Part shown: piece by piece, positions 43,663 to 57,200 of the stretch | Layout of the letters: the number at the start of each line of letters is the position of its first letter | Numbering within the stretch: the first letter of the stretch is position 1 | Origin: Aegilops tauschii subsp. strangulata | Lineage: Eukaryota; Streptophyta; Magnoliopsida; Poales; Poaceae | Assembly (NCBI RefSeq): GCF_002575655.3 | Contig: NC_053037.3 | Location: 567,526,880 to 567,590,879, forward strand | DNA length: 64,000 nt | Direction of reading: 5' to 3' | Made by a program: the position numbers and the translations under genes | Notes under the pieces: model-generated | What the model was told of the DNA's origin: nothing | The model's input: the letters and a program-made list of their open reading frames with translations, nothing else | Database searches by the model: none

Positions 43663-44340
43663 ATTCTCCTCCACTACAAGAAATCTCGTCCCGAGATTTA
43701 GGAGGTAGACGGAAACAAAGCGGGGTATTCATCACGGAGACGATCCTCGCGTTCCCATGTGGCTTCATCTTCAGAAGGATTTGACCACAGAATTTTTAGA
43801 AATTTGATAGTCCTTTGACGGGTGCGACGTCCAACTTGATCAAGAACGCCGATCGAATGCTCTCTGTAAGTGAGATCATCTTGCAGGGGGTGAGCTATAG
43901 AAGCTAAGTGGTTGTTGCAATAAGACTTGCAACTCAGGGCATCGGCCATGATAACAACCTTGCCAGGGGTATAACAAATACCGTAGTCATAGTCTGTAAT
44001 TGTTTTCATACATCGCTGTTGACGGGGATCCAGATCTAGCTGAGTAACAGATACTTCAGACTTTGATGATCGGTGAAGATCTCGCAACGATTACCAAGAA
44101 GGAAATGTCGCCACAACTTTAGTGCAAATTTAACTGCAACAAGTTCAAGGTCATGGACTGGGTAGTTCTTTTGGGAAGACATCTTGGAATTCACCAACGG
44201 CTGGAGAGTTTTCAATTCTCCCAAGAGGAGAAGCGTTTAACGCATGCAAGGAATAAATCCGTGCTTCGGCATTTCAAACAAGATGAGCATGGTAGCTTAC
44301 TATCACACTTGAAGGATGTAGTAGAGGGACCGTTTTAGGG
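43663..44340 (-). pseudogene. Element D pol remnants: RNase H scraps and pol C terminus
   Basis: On the minus strand an RNase H piece (44224-44040) contains [20 protein letters not shown] and [12 protein letters not shown] second piece (44087-43905) has TPGKVVIMADALS. It then jumps to a C-terminal ATWEREDRLRDEYPALF segment ending near 43700. Reverse-transcriptase core, integrase finger and integrase catalytic domain are absent. The two RNase H pieces are in different frames. Confidence 0.78.
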
Positions 44341-44540
44341 GCGTAAATGATAGAAGCAGTATATGTTTTCAACCACTCCATTCCCAGAATGAGGTTGATA
44401 TTGGATGGCTTCAAAACAACGAGGGAAACATGGAATTCCAACCCTTCAAGTTCAACGGGGAAGTTGTGACTAACCATAGTGGTTCGACATTGGCCCGCGG
44501 AATGCAGCTTGGAATTCCGGCCAAGTGATGGCGGTTCCAA
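44274..44540 (-). pseudogene. Element D protease remnant
   Basis: The minus-strand frame contains an INLILGMEWL segment, typical of the C-terminal half of retroviral-type aspartic protease. The N-terminal half with the active-site Asp is missing, deleted together with the gag C terminus and zinc knuckle. Confidence 0.7.
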
Positions 44541-44946
44541 TAGGTAAGGAATGCTTGTGGCTGTCCCACCAATGAGCAGCGGGACGTTTCAGGTAATAAG
44601 CCGTGAAGGTGACATAGTTGGCAGGGGCTATATTAGCAGACTCCAACTCGAAAGTGATGTCACACAGCCAACCGTCAGGATCAAGGGGCTGAGTGAGCTT
44701 GAAACGCGCAAAGTTTTGCAGCGTCACTGGGGGTGGTTGCTTATTCATATTAGGGCGTGGGAACTGAGCCATGACTCGTACCATGAACTGGCGATTCAAT
44801 ATCAACTGTTGTATCATTCCGGCCATGAATTCGGGCGATGGTAGATTGTCGCCACCACAGCCATAACTAGCGGGTCTAACCATCCTGCTTAAATGCAACA
44901 TGGGGTAGTTTAGCAAAGGGTGGAGCAAGTGTATGGAGTCATTCAT
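44470..44946 (-). pseudogene. Element D gag, 3' truncated
   Basis: The minus-strand ATG at 44946 opens 158 codons. The central part has an LQNFARFKLTQPLDPDGWL segment typical of the start of plant gypsy gag core domains. The frame ends soon after the WPEFQAAFRG segment, where a deletion joins protease sequence. There is no zinc knuckle. The leader 44947-45502 lies between it and the PBS and holds no further gene. Confidence 0.78.
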
Positions 44947-45502
44947 GATGTTACTAGAGCAATGTGCAAAGGCGCAGTATGTACAAGGCAGTAGTCATTA
45001 AAGACATACCGATACATATGCGAGGCCAATTACATGTTGTTCATAAGAGTTCGGACAAGAGAAACATCGCAGACATACTAGGCGGCGCACATGCACACGA
45101 TGGGGGAATACAACAACGGGACATAGCAAAGGCTACATCAACGTCAGAGAAAACCACAAGAGCGAGGAATTTGCAAATGGCGACGCAGGGTGCCCTCGAT
45201 AAGAGGATCCCGCGGTCAGTGAATATTGTGAAGCAGATCTTGGCCCTCAATTCAAGAAAGGGGTAATACAAATCTCCGGATGGGTGTGATCACGAGAACC
45301 TAGGATAGAGTTAGCAAAATCATTTAACCTGAATAGAAGAGAAATCAGAGTCCTAGAGTATAGACGAGGAGTAAAAGATCCTAATACCACCCGATTTGGT
45401 GACGTGGGCCCGTAAGCCACACAGCCATGTTAGTAAATCGGATTTTCAAAGACTAGACTCAACTTCGGCCAAGGAGTTAGAAGGGGGATCCTACAGGCAG
45501 TC

Positions 45503-45515
45503 GGCTCTGTTACCA
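45503..45515 (-). other. Element D primer-binding site (initiator tRNA-Met type)
   Basis: On the minus strand TGGTAACAGAGCC lies three bases after the 5' LTR. It is one base different from TGGTATCAGAGCC. Confidence 0.85.
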
Positions 45516-45518
45516 ACT

Positions 45519-48500
45519 TGTGACGCCCCCGATTCGAACGTACACTAATCATACACGCAAATGTGTACGATCAAGATCAGGGACTCACGGGAAGATATCA
45601 CAACACAACTCTAGACACAAAATGAAATAATACAAGCTTCATATTACAAGCCAGGGGCCTCGAGGGCTCGAATACAAGCTCGATACACAAGAGTCAGCGG
45701 AAGCAATAATATCTGAGTGCAGACATGAGTTAAACAAGGATGCCTTAAGAAGGCTAGCACAAACATCAACGATCGAAGAGGCAAGGCCTCCTGCCTGGGA
45801 CCTCCTAACTACTCCTGGTCTTCGGTGGCCTCCATGTAGTAGTATCCGTCGGCGGTGGCATCTGGCTCCAAGGATCCACCATCTAGTTACAACAACCAGA
45901 AAGAAGAAAGAAGGGGGGGAAAGTGGGAGCAAAGCAACCGTGAGTACTCATCCAAAGTACTCGCAAGCATTAGATCTAAACTAAGTATGCATTGGTATCA
46001 AATGAAGGGGCTGTATCTGTGGACTGAACTGCAGAATGCTAGAATAGAGGGGAATGCCTTGCCTAGCGAAGACTAGCATCTTCAAGCAGCTCCAAGCATC
46101 TTGCAGCATGTAGAAGAGTAAAGAATAGCAGTTTATATTTAACAAACATGTTGTAACAATAAAGCCCAGAGATCCTTCCTCGACTCCCTGCGAGAAAGCA
46201 ATCCCGGAGCCACATATCTTAAGTATCCATTTCTAGTTGTATTAGATCAAGATATAAGTCTGAACGTCCATTACCGTGGACACGGTATTCGAATAAAGAT
46301 CTTCCCTGCAGGGGTGCACCACGTTTTCCAACACGCTCGATCACTCTGGCCGGACGCACTTTTCTGGGTCAATGCCCGGCCTCGGAAGATCAACATGTCG
46401 CAGCCCTACCTAGGCTCAGCAGAGAGGTCCCCGCCAGTCTACCTCCTAAGCACTCTGGGGTCTGGGCCCATCGCCCGTTGCACTCCGGGTCGTTATGCGA
46501 CGAGCCAGGACGAGCACCACCTCTACTGGATGGCACTGGCCCGACAGGCCGACAATGCCGAACTGGACGTCTGACAAAGCTTCGGCTGATACTGCGACAT
46601 CGAGGCCCATAACTATTCTCGCGTGGTGGTTAGTGCGTAAAGGCCAAAGGCCAACTCAGAACAAATACCCAAACCATAGTGTATTATTATCTTGCGGAGA
46701 CGAGCAGAGACTCACAATAATGTGACCCCGTCGCCCCGTCTCGAGGAAATACGGCAAGGGCTAGCCCAGCCCACTCGGGGGCGGCCTGTCGGCCCGGCCG
46801 TGCCTCGTAACCATCTTGCGGGTGCTCTCCGGGCCTGCCCGACTTTCACCAATGCCTCAAGTAAAGTCAAGGTAACCATGTGTCCAGACATCAAGGGGAA
46901 ACCCGAGGAATCACCCCCGGTGTATTCCACTCAATGTAATCATCAAGGTGAACGTAAGAGGGACCACCCACGAGGTTCACACTTGAGGTGTTGAACGACA
47001 GAGCCGTATCGGGAATGGTGAAAGAGGAAATCACCCTCGATGGCCACGACCGAATAGCTACACTACAGAATTATCATCAGGAGTGCGTTATGAGGGATCA
47101 CCCTCGGCACTCGATAGTAGCTCTGCAGAGTCGAGCAACAAAAGGGGCGTGATGTGATGTGAGGTGTCGGGCTCTGGTCGTTGATCACGTTGATCGAGTC
47201 GTCGATGATGAAGCAGGGGCAACAAGGACAAGGTGGGGGTCACTGATGGATCTCTAACCAACCTATACTAAGAAGTTTTGGACAAGCAGGTAGGTGACAA
47301 TAGCAGATACAAAAGCAGGCTATGCATCAGAATAGGAGCAATCAATAATAGTAGCAAAATCTAATGCAAGCATGAGAGAATGGAATGGGCGATATCAGGA
47401 TGATCAAAGGGGGGGCTTGCCTGGAAGCTCCACTGAAAGGGAAGAAGGGTCGTCGTCGACGTAGTCGATCATAGGGGCATCAGCAGCGGTCTCGGGGTCT
47501 ACCGGAGAGAAGAGGGGGGGAAACAGTAAATATAATGCAAATCGATGCAACATAGATGCATGACGGGGGTAACACGCAGGGCTAGGGGTGTTGTAATGCG
47601 GTGCTACACGATACCGGCAAAGGGGGGTAACATCCGGCAAAGTTTTCCCGGAGTTAGGCATTTTTGGACAGATGAAACAGAGGGGCCGGTTGCATGTTCG
47701 CTATACTAGGGGCATGTGACAGATGAACGGAGAGCGTATTCGGATTTGTCTCGCTTTTCTGAGCAACTTTCATGTATAAAACTTTTTCATCCGAGTTTCA
47801 GATTATTTTCTATGATTTTCTAAAGTTTTAGCAATATTCTGAAATTGTTATTAATTCGAAATTAAATAGCTAAAATGCTATGCGCACCCAGCTCTGCGTA
47901 CACATAAGTGTACCAGAGGCTGACAGGTGGGCCAGGGGGTCCCAGTTGACCAGTCAACATTTGACTGGTCAACAGGGGTGGGGCCCCCTGGCATTGACTG
48001 TGCCTAGTTAACTAAAACTGTTTCAACTAATCTAGTGATTAGGCTAATTAATCCCGAGTTAATTAAGTTAATTAATTAATTAAGTAACTATTTAATTTAT
48101 TATTATGTTTTTTAATTCTTTTTTTAACAGGGGCGTGGGGCCCATATGTCATAGGCCCGAGGGGGCCTAACGGGCGCTGGCTTTAGCGGAGCGGAGCCGG
48201 GTGCGGGCAAACCTGCCTGGGCGACGGGGAGCCCGCCCAGAAGGGCGCGACGGCGCCGGTAGGCGCCGGCCACAGCGGCAGCGGTGGTGGGCGGCACCGG
48301 CGGAGGGCGATGCCGGTGGAGGGCGGCGCCAGCGCGGGCCGGGCGCGCGGAGAAGGCGAGCGGGGCGAGACAGGGAGAGAAGTGGAGCGCGCGGGCAGGA
48401 GCTGAGCTCCGGGCGCGGCGGCGGAAGGGCGCAGGCGTCGGCTGCGGATGGCCGGCACGGGGAGAGGGGCCGGAGGCGGGCGGTGTGCAAGCGGCAGCGG

Positions 48501-49838
48501 GGCCGCGTGGACGAGCCGGGGCGAGGCAGGCCGCGGCTACATGGGGAGGTGGGGTCTGTGCGCGGCAGGGTCGCGGTCAGCGACGGCGCGGGTGTGGGCG
48601 CGCGCGGGGGGGTGGGGGTGCAACGGGTGCAGCGAGCGCGCGTGGGCAGGAGCAGGCGCGACCAAGAGCAGTAGGCAGGGGCCGGCCATGGCGCATGGGT
48701 CGCGGGGAAGGGGCCAGAGGCACGCGGGACGCGCGGCGAGCGCGGTGCGGGGGCGGAGCGGACGGCGTGCGAGCGCGCGCGGGAGGAGAGTTCCGGCCAC
48801 GGCGGACTGCGGAGCCGAAGCTCACATGTAGCGGTTCTACGGCGACGAGGGAAAGGGGGAGCGGGTGGTGCTCACCGTGTGGACGCATAGAGGTCCCTCG
48901 GGGGCTTAGTAGCGCAGGGCTCGACGTAGACGGGAGGGGCCGGTGGCCGTCGGGGAGGCGAGCTTGGAGCCGAAGACGTGGTGCCTCCCCAGCTCCAGTT
49001 GGTCGATGCAGGGGACAGAGTCGAGGCCTGTGAAGCTCCGGGATGCGTCGCGCGGGACGGGGAGTGATGGTCGCCGCGGCGGACGACGGCGGCGGCGACA
49101 GGAGGCGCTCATGTGGAGACGAGCGATGGGAAAGGGGGGAGTGGATCTGGGAAGGGGGTGTCGAGGAGGAGAGAGGGGAATGGGGCGAGTGGGGCAGGGG
49201 GACGAGGGGGTCGAGGCATCGGGGGATTCTTATCCCCTCGCCGACGACGCCGGTGAGCCAGTCGGGTGGCGACCGCGACCGAGCGGTCGGTCGAGCAGTA
49301 GAAGACGACCGAGAGTGGGGGTTGGGCGGCTGGGCTGAGGCCTGCCACTGTGAACTGAGGCCCAGGGAGTGAGGGGGAGGGGGCCTTTTATTCCTTTTAT
49401 TTTCTTTGTTTTTACTATTTTCTTTTCTGCTTTGCTTTTATTTTTAGTAGTAAACTAGTTTTATAAAACATAGAACTTGGTACATAATTAGCATTGCATA
49501 TTTATACACCGCCAAAAATGGTTGGGGTAATAATTGAATTCATTTGATTTTTTAAACAAAAGTAATAAGACTAATGTGGTTGTTTTAGTCACTGTTATAT
49601 TCACAAAAGGGCATCTAAATACTTTACAAAAGTGTTGGGTCACCACCATAATTCGTTATGCAATATTTGCCACACTGTTAACATTTTATTTTGCGTGTTT
49701 GAGAAATTTGAATTCTGGGCTTTAATTTAAATTTGAGTTTGAACTAAGATTTGGATCAAGCGAGGATTAGCAACAGTAATGTGATGACCTGGCATCATTA
49801 GCAGGGGTTTACTGTAGCTTAATTATCCGGGCGTCACA
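45519..49838 (-). repeat. Element D 5' LTR (minus orientation)
   Basis: 4320 bp, pairs with 39323-43662. Differences include small indels in the GC-rich block (for example near 48290). It is followed on the plus strand by TSD ACATG at 49839-49843. Confidence 0.92.
47946..47972. promoter_or_regulatory. W-box palindrome, second LTR copy
   Basis: Identical to 41753-41779. The arms are unchanged while the bases around it differ between LTRs. Confidence 0.6.
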
Positions 49839-49843
49839 ACATG

Positions 49844-50919
49844 TTCCTCTGACTATGAGATTATGCAACTCCCAAATACCGGAGGAACACCTTGTGTGCT
49901 ATCAAACGTCACAACGTAACTGGGTGATTATAAAGATGCTCTACAGGTGTCTCTGAAGGTGTTTGTTGAGTTGGCATAGATGGAGATTAGGATTTGTCAC
50001 TCCGTGTATCGGAGAGGTATCTCTGGGCCCTATCGGTAATGCACATCACTATAAGCCTTGCAAGCATTGTGACTAATGAGTTAATTGCGGGATGATGCAT
50101 TACGGAACGAGTAAAGAGACTTGCCAGTAACGAGATTGAACTAGGTATGAGGATACCGATGATCGAATCTCGGGCAAGTAACATACCGATGACAAAGGGA
50201 ACAACGTATGTTGTTACGCGGTTTGACCGATAACGATCTTCGTAGAATATGTAGGAGCCAATATGAGCATCCAGGTTCCGCTATTGGTTATTGACCGGAG
50301 ATGTGTCTCGGTCATGTCTACATAGTTCTCGAACCCGTAGGGTCCGCACGCTTAACGTTCAATGACGATTTGTATTATGAGTTATGTGATTTGATGTACC
50401 GAAGGTTGTTCGGAGTCCCGGATGAGATCACATACATGACGAGGAGTCTTGAAATGGTCGAGACGTAAAGATCGATATATTGGAAGGCGGCCATCGGAAA
50501 GGTTCCGAGTGATTCGGGTATTTTTCGGAGTACCGCAGAGTTACGGGAATTCGCTGGGGGAAGTAGTGGGCCTTAATGGGCCATACGGGAAAGGAGAGAA
50601 GGGCCTCAAGGGGTGGCCGCGCGCCCCCCATGACAAGTCCGAATTGGACTAGGGAGGGGGCGGCGCCCCCCTCTCTTTCCTTCTCCCTCTCCTACTCCTT
50701 CCCTCTCTCCCCTCTTGGAAAAGGAAGGGGACTCCAACTAGGATTGGGAATCCTAGTTGGACTCCCCCTATAGGCGCGCCCCTCCTAGGCCGGCCTCCTC
50801 CTCCTCCCTCCTTTTATATACGTGGCCAGGGGGCACCCCAAAGCACAACAGACAATCTCTTAGTCGTGTGCGGTGCCCCCCTCCACAGTTACACACCTCG
50901 GTCATATCGTCGTAGTGCT
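49844..50919 (+). repeat. Angela-like 5' LTR, segment 2
   Basis: Continues the LTR after element D. A TATA-like TATATAC lies at 50815-50821. Ends at the GTGCT target of element E. Confidence 0.9.
50815..50821 (+). promoter_or_regulatory. TATA-like box of the Angela-like LTR
   Basis: CTTTTATATACG in the expected middle-to-3' part of the LTR. Equivalent runs occur in the two other Angela-like LTR fragments (4710-4718 minus, 30442-30451 plus). Confidence 0.55.
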
Positions 50920-52586
50920 TGATACGTCTCCAACGTATCTATAATTTATGAAGTATTCATGCTTTTATATTATCTGTTTTGGATGTTTATGGGCTTTACT
51001 AAACACTTTTATATTATTTTTGGGACTAACCTATTAGCCGGAGGCCCGGCCCAAATTGTTGTTTTCTTGCCTATTTCAGTGTTTCGAAGAAAAGGAATAT
51101 CAAACGGAGTCCAAACGGAATGAAACCTTTGGGAGAGTTATTTTTGGAACGGAAGCAATCCAGGAGACTTGGAGTAGATGTCAGGGAAGCTTCGAGGAAG
51201 CCACGAGGCATGGAGGGGCGCCCTACCCCCCTGGGCGCGCCCCCCGCCCTCGTGGGCCCCTCGTGGCTCCCCTGACCGACTTCTTTCGCCTATATATATC
51301 CATATACCCTAAAAACATTGGGGAACACAATAGATCGGGAGTTCCGCCGCTGCAAGCCTCTGTAGCCACCAAAAACCAATCGGGACCCTGTTCCGGCACC
51401 CTGCCGGAGGGGGGATCCCTCACCGGTGGCCATCTTCATCATCCCGGCGCCCTCCATGACGAGGAGGGAGTAGTTCACCCTCGGGGCTGAGGGTATGTAC
51501 CAGTAGCTATGTGTTTAATCTCTCTCTTGCGTTCTTGATTCGGCACGATCTTGATGTATCACGAGCTTTGCTATTATAGTTGGATCTTATGATGTTTCTC
51601 CCCCTCTACTCTCTTGTAATGGATTGAGTTTTCCCTTTGAAGTTATCTTATCAGACTGAGTCTTTAAGGATTTGAGAACACTTGATGTATGTCTTGCATG
51701 TGCTTATCTGTGGTGACAATGGGATATTCACGTGATCTACTTGATGTATGTTTTGGTGATCAACTTGCGGGTTCCGTAACATTGTGAACTTATGCATAGA
51801 GGTTGGCACACGTTTTCGTCTTGACTCTCCGGTAAAAACTTTGGGGCACTCTTTAAAGTTCTTTGTGTTGGTTGAATAGATGAATCTGAGATTGTGTGAT
51901 GCATATCGTATAATCATACCCACGGATACTTGTGGTGACATTGGAGTATCTAGGTGACATTAGGGTTTTGGTTGATGTGTTTCTTAAGGTGTTATTTTAC
52001 TACGAACTCTAGGGCTGTTTGTGACACTTATAGGAATAGCCCAATAGATTGATCGGAAAGAATAACTTTGAGGTGGTTTCGTACCCTACAATAATCTCTT
52101 CGTTTGTTCTCCTCTATTAGTGACTTTGGAGTGACTCTTTGTTGCATGTTGAGGGATAGTTATATGATCCAGTTATGTTATTATTGTTGAGAGAACTTGC
52201 ACTAGTGAAAGTATGAACCCTAGGCCTTGTTTCAACGCATTGCAATACCGTTTGTGCTCACTTTTACCACTTGTTACCTTGCTGTTTTTATAATTTCAGA
52301 TTACAAAAACCTATATCTACCATCCATATTGCACTTGTACCACCATCTCTTCGCCGAACTAGTGCACCTATACAATTTACCATTGTATTGGGTGTGTTGG
52401 GGACACAACAGACTCTTTGTTATTTGGTTGCAGGGTTGTTTGCGAGAGACCATCTTCAACCTACGCCTCCCACGGATTGATAAACCTTAGGTCATCCACT
52501 TGAGGGAAATTTTCTACTGTCCTACAAACCTATGCACTTGGAGGCCCAACAATGTCTACATGAAGAAGGTTGCGTAGTAGACATCA
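50920..52586 (+). repeat. Element E 5' LTR
   Basis: 1667 bp. A GC-rich imperfect hairpin (about 51200-51258) precedes the TATA-like TATATATATC at 51291-51300. Confidence 0.92.
51291..51300 (+). promoter_or_regulatory. TATA-like box in element E LTR
   Basis: TATATATATC, kept in the 3' LTR at 58005-58016. Confidence 0.55.
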
Positions 52587-52596
52587 AGCTCTTTTC

Positions 52597-52612
52597 TGGC
52601 GCCGTTGCCGGG
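52597..52612 (+). other. Element E primer-binding site, tRNA-Asp type
   Basis: TGGCGCCGTTGCCGGG, 10 bases after the LTR, the same as in element B apart from a one-base deletion just past it (GGGAGG versus GGGGAG). Confidence 0.85.
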
Positions 52613-52618
52613 AGGTGA

Positions 52619-53365
52619 GTGCTTGAAGGTATATCTTTAGATCTTGCAATCGAATCTTTAGTTTCTTGTTTTATCACTAGTTTAGTCTATAAAAGAAAAC
52701 TACAAAAAATGGAATTGAGGGTACCTCATATGCTTCATCTTTTTAATGTCTTTCGTGAAAATAAGGATTCCGATAATTGTGCCAAAATGTTAGAAGAAGA
52801 ATGCATTAGAATGTTTGGCACTAAATCTTTGAATGATGAGCATGATTGCAATGATGTTAGTATGAACTCTTTGAATATCCATAGTACTAATGATGATTGC
52901 ACTAGTCATGATGAAAATGTCTCTTATAAGCATGTCAACTTTTGTGGAGTACATAGAGCTTGCAAGTACACACCAAATAGGGAAGATAGATTTTGCAAGA
53001 GGCATAAGTACTTAGAAACTAAATGGTTGCAAGAGAGGCTAGATGTTTGTTCTGAAAATTTAAATTTTCTTAGCCGTACTTGTGAACTTTGCAATGAACA
53101 TGGTCATTTAAATCTCCAATGCAAATTGTTTCATGATCAAATCATGTCCAAAAATTGTGATGACTTGATTTCCCTTGCACATCATAATGAACTTAGTTTG
53201 CTTTTGGGTTACGAAGAAATGAAACGTATAACTAAGGATCTTCCAGAATTTGTCCTTGATAAAGTTCTTGATTTTGATCTAGAGGAAATTTATATGTATT
53301 GTGCGGTAAATTGCATTGAAAATCCTTATATTGCCAATTACGTAAAGACAAGAAAACAAATATAA
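52619..53365 (+). pseudogene. Element E gag-like protein, first frame
   Basis: 249 codons; an in-frame ATG at 52709 is an alternative start. There is a Cys/His-rich stretch near residues 105-140. A proper zinc knuckle (Cys-X2-Cys-X4-His-X4-Cys) lies at 53081-53122, which supports a gag or RNA-binding role. The frame ends at TAA 53363-53365, but related sequence continues past it and changes frame near 53515 before the next open part. No similarity to protease or RT was seen. Confidence 0.68.
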
Positions 53366-54297
53366 GATGAAGAGAATACTAATGAAAGGGAAGATACTTC
53401 CCAATATCCTCCTATTATTTCTTATGATGAATCAGGTAACGAGGAGGAGCCTTCTATTCAACCAATCTCATTAATAAGGAGCTCAAAAAGAGGGTTAAAC
53501 CCACACATGATGTGAAGTAGAAAAAGAAAAGACGGAGAAGCAAAGGTAGAAAGGTATCTCTCCCAAATGATGTTGCTCCTATTACTCATTGTGATGATGA
53601 TAATTGCTATACTATTGGTGCTATCCATACTATTAATGATGAGAGTGACTATGCTTATGATATGAAAGGGCCCAAGCTTGGGGATGCTATGTTTGATGAG
53701 AATGACATGTTTGAGAATATAATTGCTGCAATTAATGTTTGTCCCAAGCTTGTGGATGCTATGTTTAATGAAGATGATATTTTTAGTCCCCCAAGTTTTG
53801 ATGAGCAAATTTATTATGATGAAAGCATGCCTCCTATTTATGATGATTATTGTGATGACACTTATGCTATAAAGAGTAGTGATGATTATATTTATAAAAC
53901 TTGTCATGATTATGATTACCCCTTTTATGAACATTACTCTTTTAATGTGGAAACAATTTATAGTATTCGAGTCTCTTATGATACTCCCACTATTCCGAAT
54001 GAGAAGAAATTTGCTTATGTGGAGAGTAATAAAATTTCTATGCTTGTAGATCATGAAAATAATGCTTCATGTGCTGGTTATATGGTTGAATTCATTTCTG
54101 ATGCTACTGAAAATTATTATGAGAGAGGATCATATGCTTCTACATATTGCAATAATATCAAGTTTCCTCTCTATGTGTTAAAAGTTTTGAAGTTATACTT
54201 GTTTTGCCTTCCTATGCTAGTTGATTATTGTTCCCATAAGTTGTCTGCTCAAAAAATCCCTATTCATAGGAAGTGGGTTAGACTTAAATGCGCTTGA
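53366..54297 (+). pseudogene. Element E gag-like protein, second frame (acidic)
   Basis: After a stop and a frame change near 53515, the frame is open to TGA 54295-54297 (clearly from about 53520). A basic patch (KKRRRSKGRK, about 53527-53560) is followed by an acidic region with two copies of a PKLxDAMFxExD motif at about 53671-53706 and 53743-53778. The DNA of this repeat contains AAGCTTGGGGATGC, the sequence of the element's PPT. Function is unknown. Confidence 0.6.
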
Positions 54298-57200
54298 CAT
54301 GTGTTTCATGATGCTCTCTTTATGTTTCAATTCTTATCTTTTATACGAGCATCATTGAAATCATCATGCCTAGCTAGAAAGGCATTAAAGAAAAGCGCTT
54401 GTTGGGAGACAACCCAATATTTACCCCTACTGTTTTTGTGTGTTCACATGATTATGCTACTGTAGTAATCATGTTTTATAGCTTTTGTTTCAATAAAGTA
54501 CCAAGTAGAACCTTTGGGAAGACTTGGGTGAAAGTTAATGTGATCTTGCTGTAAAAAACAGAAACTTTGCGCTCACGAGTTTAGCTGTCATTTTTTTACA
54601 TAAGAGTGCTTTTAAGTTGATTATTTTTGCAGAATATTAATAGACAAATTCCCCAGGTCCACCAATTTATTTCAGAATTTTTGGAGTTCCAGAAGTATAC
54701 GTTTGATACAGATTACTACAGACTGTTCTGTTTTTGACAGATTCTGTTTTCTATGTGTTGTTTGCTTATTTTGATGAATCTATGAGTAGTATCGGAGGGT
54801 ATGAACCATAGAGAAGTTGGAATACAGTAGATATTACACCAATATGAATTTAGAATGAGTTCACAACATTACCGAAGTGGTGGTTTTATTTTCTTATACT
54901 AACGGAGCTCATAAGATTTTCTGTTGAGTTTTGTGTTGTGAAGTTTTCAAGTTTTGGGTAAAGATTCAATGGACTATGGAATAAGGAGCGGAAAGAGCCT
55001 AAGCTTGGGGATTCCCAAGACACCCCAAGGTAATATTCAAGGACAACCAAGAGCCTAAGCTTGGGGATGCCCCGGATGGCATCCCCTCTTTCGTCTTCGT
55101 TCATCGGTAACTTTACTTGGAGCTATATTTTTATTCACCACATGATATGTGTTTTGCTTGGAGCGTCATTTTATTTTGTTAGTATTTTCTTGCTGTTATT
55201 TAGAATAATGTTTTGCATCTCTATTTTCAATAAAAATGTCAAGGATAGCCTTTACCATGCTTATTTTGCAGGTATAGATGTTGCTATTTCAAAATAGAAA
55301 GTTTATTGCTGTTGAAAAAATTCCCTAGAAAAGCCAGAATATGATAAAATGTTGAAACTTTTTGCATATTGAGCTCTGATAAATTTTCTACAGTGTGGTA
55401 TAATTTCATAATGTTTGGAGTTAGGGAAGTATTGATACTCTTGCATTCTTTACAGACTGTACTGTTTTGGCAGATTGCTGTTATGATTGCATTGTTTGCA
55501 TATGTTTGCTTGTTTAATGATTCTATTTGAGGATAGGAGTATTAAATATGCAGAGGCATTTAGTATGCAATGTTGAATAATAATTTTAGTGATTTGTTAC
55601 AGTAGAAAATGATAAGGTTTTTGCAGTGGTTTATACTAACTTATCTCACGAGTTCTTGTTGAGTTTGGTGTGGATGAAGCTTTCTAGATTTAGGAAACCG
55701 TGATATGAGAGGAATTAAGGAGACACAAAAGCTCAAGCTTGGGGATGCCCAAGGCACCCCAAGATAATATTTCAAGAAGTCTCAAGCATCTAAGCTTGGG
55801 GATGCCCCGGTAGGCATCCCACCTTTCTTCTTCAACAATTATCGGTTAGTATCGGTTGGGCCTAAGTTTTTGCTTCCTCACATGATGAGTTCTATCCTTG
55901 AAATGTCGTTTTATTTTGTTTTGCTTGCTGTTTGAATAATATCCCAAGATCTGAAATTCTTAAATGAGAGAGAGTCTTCACAAAGCTACATAATTATTTA
56001 ACTATTCATTGATCTTCACTTATATCTTTTTGGAGTAGTTTGTCATTTACTCGTGTGCTCCACTTATATCCTATGAGTAAATAGTTGAATGATTTGAATA
56101 TCATAAATCTGCAATTATATATGTTTCATATGCTTATCCCATGGGGAGTAATGACTTCACATATAAGAAGTAGAGGGTGGTAAATTTATTGAAGGTTAGC
56201 AAATATTGTATTGGTCACTTGAACAATCCATGAAAGAATATTGAAGGAAGAGAGATTTCACATATAAATATACTATCTTGGACATCTTCTATGATTGTTT
56301 AATTATTTTCAAACCTGAGCAAATTAGTTGAAGTTGGACAAGGAAGACAACATAATGAGTTATGCTTGGGTATATTTGTATAGAAGTTATATTGTTATGG
56401 ATCCTCTAACATGTGGTGCTTGCTATTTAGAATCCTTTGCTAGCCAAAATATCTGTACCAAGCGGGAATACTGCTTGTGCATCCAAATTCCTTGAACCAA
56501 GTTTCTTCCATGAGTGTCCATCATATTTACCTATATGTGGTATTTACCTACCGTTCTAAGTAAATTTGCATGTGCCAAACTCTAAACCTTCAAATAATAA
56601 TTTGTTTTGTATGCCCGAATCGCTCATGTAGCGATTAGGGGCTGTCAGTATCTTCCATGCTAGGTGGGTTATTCTCACGATGAGTGGACTCCGCTCATCA
56701 TTCACGAGAAAATGGCTGGTAACTGGGATGCCCAGTCCTATGATCAAAAGATCAAAAACAAATTCGCAAATAATTTAAACAAACTCCCCCAGGATTGTTG
56801 ATAGTTGGACAGCACCCGTTGTTTCGGACAAGCCATGGAGTGTGATTGTTGGTGGAGGGGGAGTAAAATCTTTACCTTTCTGTTTGGGAACCGCCTATAA
56901 TTTATCTAGTATGGAAGATATTGGGAACTCTTGGTAGTTATGTTGACAATGAAAGCATACCTCTCAAAATTATTTTCATCTCTGTTTTAGCTTCGAGCTC
57001 TGGCACCTCTACAAATCCCTACTTCCCTCTGTGAAGGGCCTATCTTTTACTTTTATGCAAGAGTCAGTAGTATTCCTTCTCATTCCAACCTACTTTTTAG
57101 TTGGCAAGCATCATGTGGTGGAGAAATATCTAAGCATATATGGCCATTCAAATATATTTGATCATGAATTATTATTGTTGAAAATTATCTATATGATAAA

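Larger units (their letters stand above)
39323..49838 (-). mobile_element. Element D: chromovirus-type gypsy deletion derivative with 4.3-kb LTRs
   Basis: On the minus strand the 5' LTR is 49838-45519 and the 3' LTR 43662-39323. A PBS lies at 45515-45503 and a purine run GGAGGAGAAT just before the 3' LTR. TSD ACATG is on both sides. The internal region is only 1.86 kb and holds shortened gag, a protease scrap, an RNase H scrap and the very end of pol, so most of RT and integrase was deleted before insertion or by later loss. The tail near 43710-43840 resembles the C terminus of Tekay/Del-type chromoviruses. Confidence 0.9.
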
